DNA of 64,000 nt from Acanthochlamys bracteata (Eukaryota; Streptophyta; Magnoliopsida; Pandanales; Velloziaceae): the NCBI GenBank assembly GCA_019914995.1, contig CM034129.1, positions 7,329,725 to 7,393,724 of the forward strand, written 5' to 3'. The position numbers were made by a program, and so were the translations under genes. This document shows, in pieces, positions 33,241 through 45,900 of this stretch (position 1 is its first letter; each line of letters starts with the position of its first letter). A model generated the notes under the pieces. That model saw nothing but the letters and a program-made list of their open reading frames with translations. It was not told where the DNA came from and ran no database searches.

Positions 33241-33989
33241 TAATAAACTCATTCTGAGAAAATGTTCAGAAGCACATTCGTGATTATGCGATGAGATAAA
33301 AATGGAGAATATTAGAGTCATCTCCATGTACCTCGTGAAACTACTGCTTTTCTTTCTTATCCGAACAAAAGACGATATAAATGGATTTCATATGAGAGCG
33401 GATGCGATTGATGTAGCAGAGAAGAATTGCAAGACACAATTGGAGATTATGTTAGCGTAAGTTTACTATGGAAATTAGGAGTTGCAACTGTTTTAAAAAT
33501 TTTACAGCGGAAAAGAACAAGACGGAAATTTGTGAATGGGAAAAAAGATAAGTATAGACAGTGAATTTGGAGCGGAAAAAGCTAAAATTTTAGAAGTTTT
33601 AAGTTAAGAATATTGTCGTTTGGCATAAAAGGATGATGAAAACGTATTTTAAAAGGTGGCCTGAGACATATTTGAGTCGGAAGTGGCAAATAACCCTTAA
33701 TTCTCGGACGCCGCCGTCTTCTCTCCTCGATCTAACCATGGCGTCTCGTAACCGTTGAGTAACAGTGATCACGATCAATGTCACTGACACAGTAGTTTTT
33801 CCTCCCTTGTGTGTGCCGGATCACTTAGCCCAGTTCTGCCTCTTCGGAATTCCTCCTCTGCTCCTCGACGTCGTCTGTTGTTCCGAGCGCTCTGTTCTCT
33901 CTCCGCTAGCTTCTCTCCTTCCTTTCTCTACGCCTTCTCGAACACAATATTCCGCAAGACTTCTAGCGAACCCTCGCTGCTAATTGAAA
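33241..33989 (+). promoter_or_regulatory. Probable promoter and 5' leader of the HAD-family gene
   Basis: It lies directly between TIR element A and the start codon. The last ~200 bases are CT-rich (CTCCTCTGCTCCTCGACG, CTCTCTCCGCTAGC), typical of plant 5' leaders. No confident TATA box. Short open frames at 33765-34060 overlap the leader and first exon and are not taken as genes. Confidence 0.4.
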
Positions 33990-36900
33990 ATGGTGTTCGT
34001 CCCCTTCATCAAGGCCGCTCTCAGGAACCGCTCGTTGCGGTTGCGGCGATCATTCTTTAATCAGATTCACCCGCTCAACAACAAAAGGTTGCTTTCAAAT
34101 CTCTCCCGCAATTCTTCAAACAACTAAAGATTCTTATTCGAAAAGAGTGCCATTGCAGGCCGTCGTTTGGGATCGCTTTCGACGTGGATGGCGTTATCAT
34201 CCACGGACGGGAGCCTATTGGAAAATCCCCTCAGGCTCTCAGAAAGCTCTATTCTGATGACGGTATGATAACTGCAAATTTACTATTTCTTGTAGTGATT
34301 CATCTGTAACCATCTTACTCCATGATCATCAAGCATGATAGTCTGTGCAAAAATGTGCTTAATAGCATTGTGATAAGAATCTTTTAAACAGAAATTTGGT
34401 CCCAGTCTTTGGTGAAAGTGGTATGGGGTGCTTAATGTTGCAAATCTCTGGGTATCAACATTAGGAGGCACTGACTTGTTACATACATTAGCTAAGGTGT
34501 TATCTGATGATGTTTTGGATTTGTTTTTGTCAGGTAGTCTGAAGATTCCGTTTTTGTTCTTGACTAATGGTGAGTATCCTTATTTTATGCATCTGTTCTT
34601 TAATATGTACTTTCTCTTGACTTCTTACAGCCTATGACAGTCAGCAATCAGATTGAAAACTTTTGAATTCCATTTCTATTCTTGCGTTTTAGTTGTTTGT
34701 CTAGCACTCAGAAAATTAGAAGGTTACAAAGGTGAATTACTGTTGTTGAACATGAAACATGTAACAGACACTCACTTTCATTGTATAAAATCGTACTCCA
34801 CTATCGTCATAATGGAAACTATGTCTGTATCGAGTGTTTGGGAGAACAGGATAAGTCACTAGGTAATTGTCCATTGAATTAATTGCTTGCCATCCTCACA
34901 GACAAGTTATTGAAAGATCTTAGTTTGTGGTATGTAAAAGAGGGAGCCAAGCTAGTGCATGTCACATGCATTTGTGTAAAGAGAGATGTACAGTCGTAAA
35001 CAAGGGCAGAACTTCAATACTTATGTTCACAAGGTGCACATATGTATATCCAATCTGTAAGCATGAAATAGCTGTAGTGAGGATCATTTTACATTTGCTG
35101 GGATTAGATTTTAGATAGTTTGAAAGAATTTGGAACTGTCATGTTATTTAATAAGCACTCCCCAAAATAAGAATACACCACCACAAGTTCAAGCCATTTC
35201 CCAATTTGCAGTGAACTACAGCCGCAACTTAGGGATAGAGAAGGAGGTTAGGACAAACCAAAAGGAAAACAACTTAAAATTTTGTGGTGTATTCTTATTT
35301 AGGAAATTGTTGTTCCCCCTTCTCTTCTTAGTATCTTGTTTGTATACACAGATGATACCAAAATAAATAGCTGAATTAAAAGTGAAATAGTGAAACTTGT
35401 ATCAATTGGAACTTTATATAGTTGGTGTACTTCCTAATCTATTGATGTAGGTAGGACACATCGATTTAAAATATCTGCGAAAACTAATTGTGTACAGTTC
35501 TCTTATTATTATTTTTGACTCTCAAGAGCTCCTTTAATTATTTACAAGTAATCTTTGAGTCTTAATTGGGGTATTAATAGGTGGAGGTGTCCCAGAATCA
35601 AAACGAGCTACAGAGTTGAGCGAACTCCTTGGAGTTAAAATTTCACCTCTGCAGGTAATGACCCAAGTTTGATGTCAACTACTTTACGTTCTTTTTTGAG
35701 TCTTTGTTCCAGACTTTTACTCTCTTTGCTATTCTCCTCTATTAAACAAAGCTCTTCTTAAATAAGCTTCTTGATGGCATGACTTTCTTTACATTTTATG
35801 GAGCACAGGGAGATACTTTGTCATGTCTGGTCAATTTGAAAATGTTGACTGAGGAGATAATTAAGGAAATTGAGATAATTCTTTGACTGCTTAAAGTTTA
35901 GTGGCTTCCTTAAATTGGCACGGAATTTGTTGCTCTCTTGGACCTTTTAGAGAGTCTCTCAAGTTTTGTTGTTTTACCTACTAACCCTATGTTTATGTTC
36001 AGCAGTCTCTACCAAGAATTGAAAACGTTTATTTTAAATCCTGTCAGTTGCTTATATCATTTGCATGTCTGGTAACTCTGCAGATTCTGTCAACTATATC
36101 ACTTGATGACCCTAGTTTACGTGATTGTATTAAAGAAGGGCAAAAAGTTGGTGAACAATGTTGAAACTATTTAGATTAAGACCAATAAATGAATATTTTT
36201 AGACTATTTGACTGTTTAAAGTTTTCATAGACTGGGTGCTCATACATAATACTGTTTGATAAGTTATCTGATGTGTCTCACTATGTAATTTTACTGTATA
36301 AAATGCAACAGAATCTGTGGTTTCATTCTAGTGAAAGTTAGTCTAGATTTGTCAGTTTTGAACATTTGTGTCCTTAATAGTGTGTTTTTGCTGGCCCTCT
36401 TGCCATGTTTAGATGTCCAACATTAATTCTCAACTGACTAGCATCTATTCTCAACCTTAGAATGGCGTATCAATGTCCACAACCTGGAATCGTAATTTGG
36501 TAGAAGCAGTTGTGATGCAACTATGGGCATGTTTGGCTAAGTCTTAAATTTAGAGCTTTTGGGTGAAAGCTGCTGTTTATATATTTTTGCTAAAACAAAA
36601 CGGTTGTTGAACTTTTGATTAGAAAGCTGCTTTTTTCTAAATTCTATTTGGATAAATTTTACTGTTTAAAGCTTTTTCGTAAAAAAAAATTGAAAATGTG
36701 TTTGGCTAAACCTATGCTTATAAGTGAATGAGATATATAATGACTAAAATATCCTTAAGTATATAATAAACGATATATTATTAAATTTTTGAATCTATTT
36801 TCATGTATTATCTAATTTTTTGAAAATTAATTTATAACATATTTTAAAATATTTTTTTAATATTTTTAATAATAATATATATAAATATATTAAAAAAAAT

Positions 36901-39900
36901 ATAATTATTATTATATATGCAATCAATCGATAGGTAATATGTATCACTGTTCTAGTGTTCTTGCTGCTTTTATTAATTTTCTAATATTAACCATTCCATT
37001 CAAGATATGCATCATTGTTTAATATATATCCTTCAAAATATAAACAACAACCACACTAATTTTCATCAAAGTACATTCATCAATTCAACTAAAAATCAGC
37101 TATTATTGGTGGATATAAAAACCATTGTTGGATATCAAATAAAAGATCATTTACATACTTAAATCAATTACAGTTTGGTTTAGTTGTATCATAACATCAC
37201 CTCATAGATTCATTGAAGATTGTGAAGCAATGTTGTTGGACAAGACATTATTAGTAGGAGTAGAAAGTGTAGTTATGAAGGAGTGTTGATGTTCTTCAGA
37301 ATTGCCTTCCATTGCAGTGATGAACAAAAATCTCTGAGAAGAATTATTTACTTGTAGTGTATATAGTACAACATCTACTAATCAAGGGGTCTCTTTCTAA
37401 CTTCTCCATCTCCATTTATTGCTGTAGAGACAGCAAGGTTACTTGGTCCATCATCACTAACAAATTTCAACCTACAAGGAGAAATAATAGAAAGGCCAAC
37501 AGGTAAAATATAAATCTGCAAAAGGAAACAGATAGAAATTTTTAAATAACTTACATCTGCACATTGTATTTTTATAAAATAATTCTAAATTTTCCTGCTT
37601 TTGGTCAGCACAAGTAAACTGGAAATACAATTCTGAAGCAGCTGCATACTCAAACATCCTATATTTACATGTTCTAGACATCTCCCTCAATTTGTAATTA
37701 GCAACACCAAAAGCTATGCTAGGCATATTTTCGGTTCTCAAATACTTTCTGCAATATAATGTACAATAAATTTCATTACCCAGCAGCACACAAGTCATAT
37801 CTGCTTTGTTGATGCATAACATAGATGATCAAAAGAATTAGAGTCAAGACTTGCACAGAATGAGGAAGGAACATATTAGAAACTCAAAGTCTAACTTCTA
37901 CCCTTCTTATAAAAAATTGCTCCAGGAAGTCTGTTCATGCAAATATAGTTAGAATTACAAAAACAACAATTCACCTTTGCTTGAAGGAAGTCTGTTCAGC
38001 AACATCAACAATTCATCATGATTTTTAGCCAAGATGTTAATGATCTCTTGTGGCTTATTTCGATTAGTAACAAACACCTAAGAGAGAACCAAAAAGAGAC
38101 ATTCAATCTAGAACAGGAAATCCAATAAATGTTTGGTAGAAAACATCAAAAGTAATTCTTAAAGTTTATAAGAACAAAATTGATTTGTCTAGTTTCAATG
38201 GAACATATGCAACTTACGAATAACTGTCATTTGAGAGGAACAATAATTTTGGCTAAGTTCTATTCATAATCTGCAAAACCTCACCCTTAGGAAACTCGTG
38301 AGCATTAGATAGTGAAACCGTTAAAAGAATATAAAGAAAACCCTTTGTAATTGGGCGAAATTGAATCTGAGTCAAAAAGAGTCCCTAATTGGAATGCTCT
38401 CTCTCTCTCTCTCTCTCTCCCCTAATTCCTACTTCGTGTTCTTTAGATGAAATCCAGCTTTCAATTTCAATGATGGAGACTTTGTTTAATCGCAAATTAA
38501 ACAAACAAAAAAATTGGAGAAGAAGAAGACGAAAGATCCCTTCGTAGAGAGATGATAAAATTATGCAATGTAGATGATAACTGGTTTCTTAGTTTGTTTA
38601 TGTTGACTATAAATCATATAATCATATAATTTCAACTACCAAAAAATCATATAATCACATACATAATTGACTGTAAAGTATACCTTAAGCAAGTTCCATC
38701 TACGGGGCTGCCATCTCTAGTGCTGGTAATTTTTATCCGGTTGGCCGTATACAAACTAATTGAAATAGAGATTGTAGCACAATGGCGGCGAGGGAGGGAC
38801 GGAGGCACAACGGCAGCTCACAGTAGCACAACGGCAGCAGCGAAGAGTGATTACCAAACAGACAGTGGAGCAGTGGGGAGAAATTAGAAAACCTAGGCTT
38901 GAGCGAACATGAGAGTCGAATGGAGGAGTGAATGATCATACGCCGGTGGGTGAGCGAGTAGAGAGTAGTGAATGAGAAGTGAATGGCAACGCCTACGGTG
39001 GGTGCACGAGCAGAGACGAGTGAATGCCGCTAGCAGTGGGTGCGAAGAGGAGTGAATGCGCTGTGAGCTGAAGAGAAATGAGTGAGCTGAGTGGATAGGT
39101 GGGTGGGTGAGCAAATTTATATGCATGTAATTTATCAAACTTAGCAAGAATAAAATAGTCATTTCATGTCATAAGATACCAAAAGCCACCTGCTGCTTAT
39201 TAAAAAAGCATCAAACTGCTGCTTATTTTTTTCAGCAAAATAAGTTGGTTAATTTGGCAAAAAGCTATGTTACCCAAAAGCCAAAAAAAGCACTCCCAAA
39301 CATGGCCTATATTTACTTTGCGGAGGACTGGAAGTAGAGGTTAGTGGCGAGGTGTGGGCAAATATGGAGCATCTTTATGTGGCTCATAAACAAAGTTTAT
39401 TTGTTCAAATTCCCACACGTCCGGGTAGTTAGGGGGACTGTTGGGGAATTGTCGAGTGTTCACAAAAGCCTCTTCAGAACTCGGATGTATCAGCACTTCC
39501 CAACATGAAGTGTACTTCCTTATTGATATTCGTTTACATGTTATAAGCAGGTTTTGCTTTTATTGTGTCACCTAAACTGCGGCACTTTTGTTAATAAAGA
39601 TCTTGTCTTGTATTGGTTTTGTACAGGTTGTTCAAGGGCATTCTGCTTTTAGAAATCTGATGGACAGGCGAGTTTGTTGATCGCAAGTTATATTCTTGCA
39701 AAAAGTTATTTTGACTTCCTCATTTTGCCATTGAGCGCCTCTCTCTCTCTCTCTCACTGTATTGTACACTATGCCTGTTTTTATGTTCATGCAAGTTATT
39801 GTGGTCTCAAATGTGAATGTATATGCTCAATGTATATTCTATGAGAGTGTTACTTCTAGGTTGATTTTCTTTTTGATAGATTAAGTTATTTGCCAGCCAC

Positions 39901-42900
39901 TTTAAGTATTTTATTTGGAGAGAGGACTAATGCTCCTCGGTTTTCTAGGACTAAGCTTCTGATCTGATTATAAATAATCAGGAGATTCACTAGATATTTG
40001 ATTATGTCATAAGAACATTTCAAATAATTTATCTTATCCCATAATTGCAATGAACTAAGGTAGGTGGTTCACATCACATCTCCCTTACGGTACCTCATCA
40101 TGTAATACAATCCAATAATAGTTATTAAACTTAAAGGCCTCAAATCCCTCTACCATAAGTTACTATAAAGGGAGCATAGCATCTCTTTGCCTTATCATTG
40201 GTAACACGTACAAAATGCTTGTATTATTCTAAACTTTGAGTGTGTGTAATTGCCTGCAGATATGAGAATGAGTTTGTTGTTGCTGTTGGGAAAGGAGAAC
40301 CGGCTGAGGTGATGACCGAGTATGGCTTCAAGTAAGTCTTGTATTATTTATGTTTTCATTGGGTATATGTTTCTAGAAGACTTTTAACAATACTGAATAC
40401 ATTATAGTTCAATTTTGTTTTTGCCAATTGCAGAAAAGTTCTTTCAATGGATGATTATGTAACCCACTTCAGTGACATCGATCCGTTGTCCCCATACAAA
40501 TCCTGGGTAGTCAAGCGGCAGTGTGATAGATCTTTGAAGGAATTATACCAAGGATTTGATGCTCGATCAGAGAGAGTTAAGGGAGCATTTGTTGTTAGTG
40601 ATCCTGTTGACTGGGGAAGGGACATTCAGGTGCTCTCTATACTATTCGCTTAGGTGATACCTTAGGATTTATCCGTTTTGTTTCTTGATGTAAGAACATT
40701 AGATGGTTGATGAAACTCAATTAACCCATTGGTTTTTCTCCTCAAAGTTGCTATTTTCTTTTTGAAGAGCCAGTGCTAGATCTTATTGTTCAAATTATAC
40801 CATAGTCATCCACTGTTGGTCATATAGCTTACTAGCATTGTAGCATGGATACTGGCACGTGAATTACAACAATGGCATGATACGAACACGTTGACACAGC
40901 AATGCTTAAAACTATTAGGACACAACACGGGTAGGACATGGCTATGTAACCATGTATACAAAATAGCATGTATGCAAAGAAATTTAGATATAACATGATT
41001 GATAGAATAAAGATAGATTGCACAATTTGATATTGCAATGAACATGAAAGAACCAATGGGCCTTATGGAGAACTAAAAAGAAAGTTATTTTTTACAGAGA
41101 TAAGTAACCAAGTTGTGGTAATTGTGTTATCATCCATCGTTTTCTTCCATGACAAATGTCAAAGTATGTTTCTATGTCTTGGATGACTCTAACATGTAGG
41201 TCTAAGTTGTCCATGAAGTGTCCAATAGTGGACAAAACAATGAAGTAGCTGATACATGCTGGAGGAGTGTTTGATGAAATGCTGTCTGATATGTGTTCAA
41301 CACAAACATAACACCTTGCTAGAAGTGACTTTGGTTCATTTCTTGCAAAACTATGGACAGTAAAGAGAACCGTATGCTATTAGCTGATAACAGTTTCTTT
41401 CCCAAATCGTAAATACAACATAGAGATACTTATCACATTAGGGAGGGACTAGCATGATTTGACGTACTTAAATCGATTCAGCATTCTTAGTCTTCATGAT
41501 GTCCTTGTTTGAAGTTCTTTGTTCATTATTTTGTATTTGAAGTTTGTAACACTAACTTGCAATCTAGTCATGACCTTATTGAGTTTAACTTGTAATGTCT
41601 TAGATAAATAAATCTATGATAATAAACTAACTATAAGTGATTATCAATTTAGTCCAATCATAAAGGAAAAGATGAAATTCTTTTTTCTTAAAAGAAAAAG
41701 AAAAAGAAAAAGAAAATAGACATAGATTGCAGTATATTAAGATAATAAGATAACCATAGGATCTTAAAGATGAGAGGGATTGTGAGAAAGCAAAATATGC
41801 CATATACAATATGATATGCATACAAATAGATAACATAATATGTGAGTCCAGATATTAAATCACAAACTGCTAAAACAAAAAAGAGTCTTGGAGGTTCAAA
41901 GTAGCTGAGTGAAATGCAGGGGCTATGCCAGGTCCCTTGTTTGCGAAGATCTATAACGACACGTGCCTAATGAGAAATCAAGCCATTATCTTTCTAAGCA
42001 TTTGAGTTAGCATTCTATGTGTGTTTTGAAATGTTTTATAGTTTCTTTTATTCCATATGCACGAAAGCACACCTAATAGATGATATCCCAAGCATCTTGA
42101 AGATTTGTCTAATGTATATGATCTTCATAGTAAGACCATATATATGCAATTAAGGTACACTTGGAGATATTGCTTAAATGGAAACTAAATTGCTACCAAA
42201 TGGTCACCGTAAATGTGGAGCAAAAGGTAATCGATTGGACCCATTTGGTCATGAACCTTGCACGAAGGATTGTGAAGAGCAATTTCTTGTTTGATGAAAT
42301 TGTTTCTAGTTAGAATACATTTGTGTAAAATTAGCCAACAAAAATGTTGTTGCTACCAAAATTTTCCTAAAATAGTGCAGAGCCAACTAACCCTGTTTCC
42401 AACATTAATTGAAGCTGCGAATTTTGAAAGTGAACAAGGACTAAGAAACCAAGTAGATGCATTCTTATCCTCTACCTTAATGGCCATTCTAAGCAAGGTC
42501 ATAAAAGATTCAAGCACTTGTTTTGACTTTAATTCTTAGGACTAGCGATATTTAACAACCATTATGAAACTGTCAACATTATGTGGCATTAGTGAGGCTA
42601 CTGTGCAGTGTCCTCAATCAGTAAGATCTATTAAATTTAGAAAGATATGTGCATCATTCAGTTTCCACCTTGTGGTATATAGTGAGTGAGATTACCTCAC
42701 CCTTTTTCCTCTTGAGATTGCTGTTACATATCTCCCATCTATTATCCTTAGCTGCACCTAGCAATGGTAGGTTGTGTCTTAAGAGATTCCACAACCATAT
42801 AGCTAGAAGGGCATAATTGAAGGAACAGAGGCTGATGATACCCTAACCTCGAAGGTGCTTAGGCTTGTAGAGGAGAGACCATTCGGCAACAATTTGTAGT

Positions 42901-45900
42901 GTATCGTGATCTCTAGGCTGCAAAAAAGCACCTTCTAAGTTTGTTAGTGTTTCGGATCAACCATATAGGAAGGTGGTGGAAGGATATGAAGTAAGTGGGG
43001 AGAGTGTCAAGACTGAGTTTATAAGAAATCTCTAATTAGGGAGAAAAGACGACCTTTTTAGAAAGCAAGCCTTCTTTCCGTCTTGGATAATAGTGGAAAT
43101 CTATCTTTCTATGGAGAGGTTCATCTCGAATGGGTATTCGAAGTAAGTGATTGCAAAGCTACCCACTTTATGCCCCATGCATAATGATTAGTGCCCATCA
43201 AGGAAGCTAAAGCGAAATCCTATATAACCTTCAATTAGTAGAAAATGAGCCGGAGAACCTCTAGCTACCTAAAGTTGTGATTTCTAATTTGCTGGTATCT
43301 TTCACAATGCATTTAGACTTATGTTGAACACTCAAGCTTATAATCAAAGAGCACTCTTGGTTTATCTTGATCATTTGGTTTTAGAGTATTTATTGTTAAG
43401 AGGAAATGAGAGGAAAAAGGGTCTCTCAATGTTGCCTAGTAGAGCATTTTAAGTAACCTTTGCATTTGCCATTAATGATGAAAGAAACTCTCTTGTAGTA
43501 TGTTTGAGATCCACATTGTGAAACTATGATGCTAGTAGCCATAATTTTATGAGCAATGGTGAATTCGTTTGGTTTAAAAGATCTTATAGCTATCGAGAGT
43601 ATGATGCACAACCCCTAAGTCACAATGTCTCACTCTTCTCACTCCTATCTCATTGCATCATTGGTTATGTAGATAACAGTAAATTATGTAAGATGAAGAG
43701 ATGAAAGATATACATTACTTAACATTGTGAAAGATATAAATTTTACTATTGTGCAACTTATTTGGAAAGAAATTAAATAAATTATTATGCAAGGCCAAGT
43801 AATTTTCTTATATTAAAATATATAAAGAAATGAATGTGGAAAACAAGAACAGAATTAGGGATATGAAGCTTATCTTAAGTTTCATGTGAAAATTTATTTT
43901 TGAGGTTTTGTTCAAGATATCGAGATCAACCAAACGGTTCTAACATATTTTCCTAAGAGCATTGCCTTCGATCCTTTATTTGAGAGGAGCTGCCTTATCA
44001 TCCTAACTTTAAACAAAGCCGACAAAATTCCTTTTTTTTTAGTGTACTTACATACCCTCTTTTGGTTTCTAACTTAGAGATACCTTTGTACTAATAAATA
44101 CGATACAGAGTGCCATAACAAACAGTTTGTAATGCTTTTCAAATGGTTGATTATTTTTTTCCTAGAGCTTTTAGTTTACTTGGTATGAATATCATACTAA
44201 TATAGTGATGGAAGCATCTATTTACTTCAATTTCTTGCCTTGATGATACATCCGGGAAGGTTTTAATCAAATGTTGGCTGTTGCCAGTTACCTTGCATAT
44301 CTGCAAGCTACATACCAAGTAACCATGCGTGCTGACATTTGTTTTAAAGAAAAACTAATAGAGGGCATGGACTTCGCTCATGCAATATAGTGAAGGGAAC
44401 CCTTCAATATGATGTAACAGATTTGTGGAAGAAAACTTAGTAAACACAAATGTACAAATTAAATATCTTATGTAACGAATTGGGTGTTATGTTTATCTGG
44501 TTATAAAGTTGGTTGGTATCTTTTTGTTTCTCCATATGTTTTACTATAGGCTTGATTATATGACATTTCCAGTAACTTCTGAGGGATCCTTGCAAGTCCA
44601 AAATCGCATTAGGTTTTACAAAGATTTGCAAAGATTGGTTAAATAGTAGCATTGTTTAAATATGAGTACTATCTTTTAGAAAGATGAAGCTCTTTTATCC
44701 AATAAAAAATATTGATGCTCTAGTATGTAATATAATCTTATAATTGCATAATTTGTGGTTAAAACTTTGAATTAAATCATCAATTAAAAAGATTATAGGG
44801 GCCAAAATTGGTGAAAAATATTGAGATGATAGAACTTCATAAAAATTTATTTTTAGTTACCAAATGGCCTGAAATGACGGAATATATATAACAGAACAAT
44901 AATCATAAGAGATATGAGAAGTGCCTAAAAATGGCCTTAATCAATCAACGATTTGGTTGAATTTGAATGAACTAGAGTAGGTCCAAAGCTGCCTATCTTA
45001 ATGAAGTTGCGGAAACATTAGTTAGACGCATTTGATGGAATTTGCATGTATGAAAACAGTAGGAAGGGTAGTAGGGATTCCATGAAGGAGAATCATATGC
45101 AGTATAGATTGAAGAAGAGAAGGATGGAGTCAAATAACATGCTGATCTTTTCGAAGGTGTTGAGATAATTTTATAATGTTTGTTTATCATTGGTGCTTAT
45201 ATAAACTTGCAAATGCATCAGGTCAGTAATCTAGTAAGTCAGATCTAGATTTCTCAGGATAAATTTTAGCTGAAGGACTGAACTGAACATAAAGCATTTT
45301 GAGATTAGGACCTAATGAACCTATTTTCTTCATGCATTGGCACTGGCGAGCGTCATGGGATCTATAATTTCCAGGTGCGTGGAAACTTCCTAGTTAGGTT
45401 GGTTACGCAAGTGACATAGGTCGGAATCATGACTGGGCTACTTGGATCTTCTTCAAACCAGATGGCGCACCAGGATGAACCACATGTACATCAAAGTAAA
45501 AAACAGAGTTTAATATGCAATCTAGAGTTGTCGAAGAGCTTACCTCAGTAGTTAACTTGGTTTTGGCAGCTATTATTTCTAGCAAATTACGTACAGGTTT
45601 AAATCCCTTTGCAGAAGATCTATCTCTTCGCATATATTTTAAACACAAATGGCCCGTCCTTGCAAACTAATCAGTTAATTCATTATCTCTTCAGGAGCTT
45701 ACTGTTTCTTAGTTTTATTTTGCTAGGTATGTTAACATTGAATTTACTGATCCAATTACTGCAACTTTTAAGATGACAAGGCTATTGGCTCTTATTTGTA
45801 GGTTCTTGTAGATATTCTTGGGTGTGATGGCCTTCCTGGGAAGGAGAAGGGACACCAACCTCCACTATATTTTGCAAATGATGATCTTGACTATCAGGTC

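Larger units (their letters stand above)
36525..39307. mobile_element. TIR transposon B (2.8 kb) carrying captured exon(s)
   Basis: The left end is TAT|GGGCATGTTTGGCTAAG and the right end CCAAACATGGCC|TAT: inverted ends with a 3-bp duplication. The first ~280 bases align with element A, and both right ends carry AAAAGCCA-type sequence before the terminus. The interior has no transposase but contains a Mo25-like exon (37975-38077) and another coding-like segment (37472-37822), both on the - strand, plus a GC-rich stretch (38750-39060). This fits a non-autonomous element with acquired host gene pieces. Confidence 0.75.
35655..39626 (+). other. Intron 4 of the HAD gene, holding TIR element B
   Basis: GT at 35655 and AG at 39625-39626 bound a 3972-base intron. 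TIR element B (36525-39307) makes up 2783 bases of it, so the intron was near 1.2 kb before insertion. The rest shows no gene. Confidence 0.85.

Noticed and set aside
38733..39162. Minus-strand frames in the GC-rich part of element B
   Set aside because: Ser/His/Leu-rich frames made of short repeats (GAGTGAATG-type); no domain seen.
44437..45648. Several 60-75 codon frames in intron 7
   Set aside because: AT-rich intron, no conserved motifs, frames on both strands by chance.
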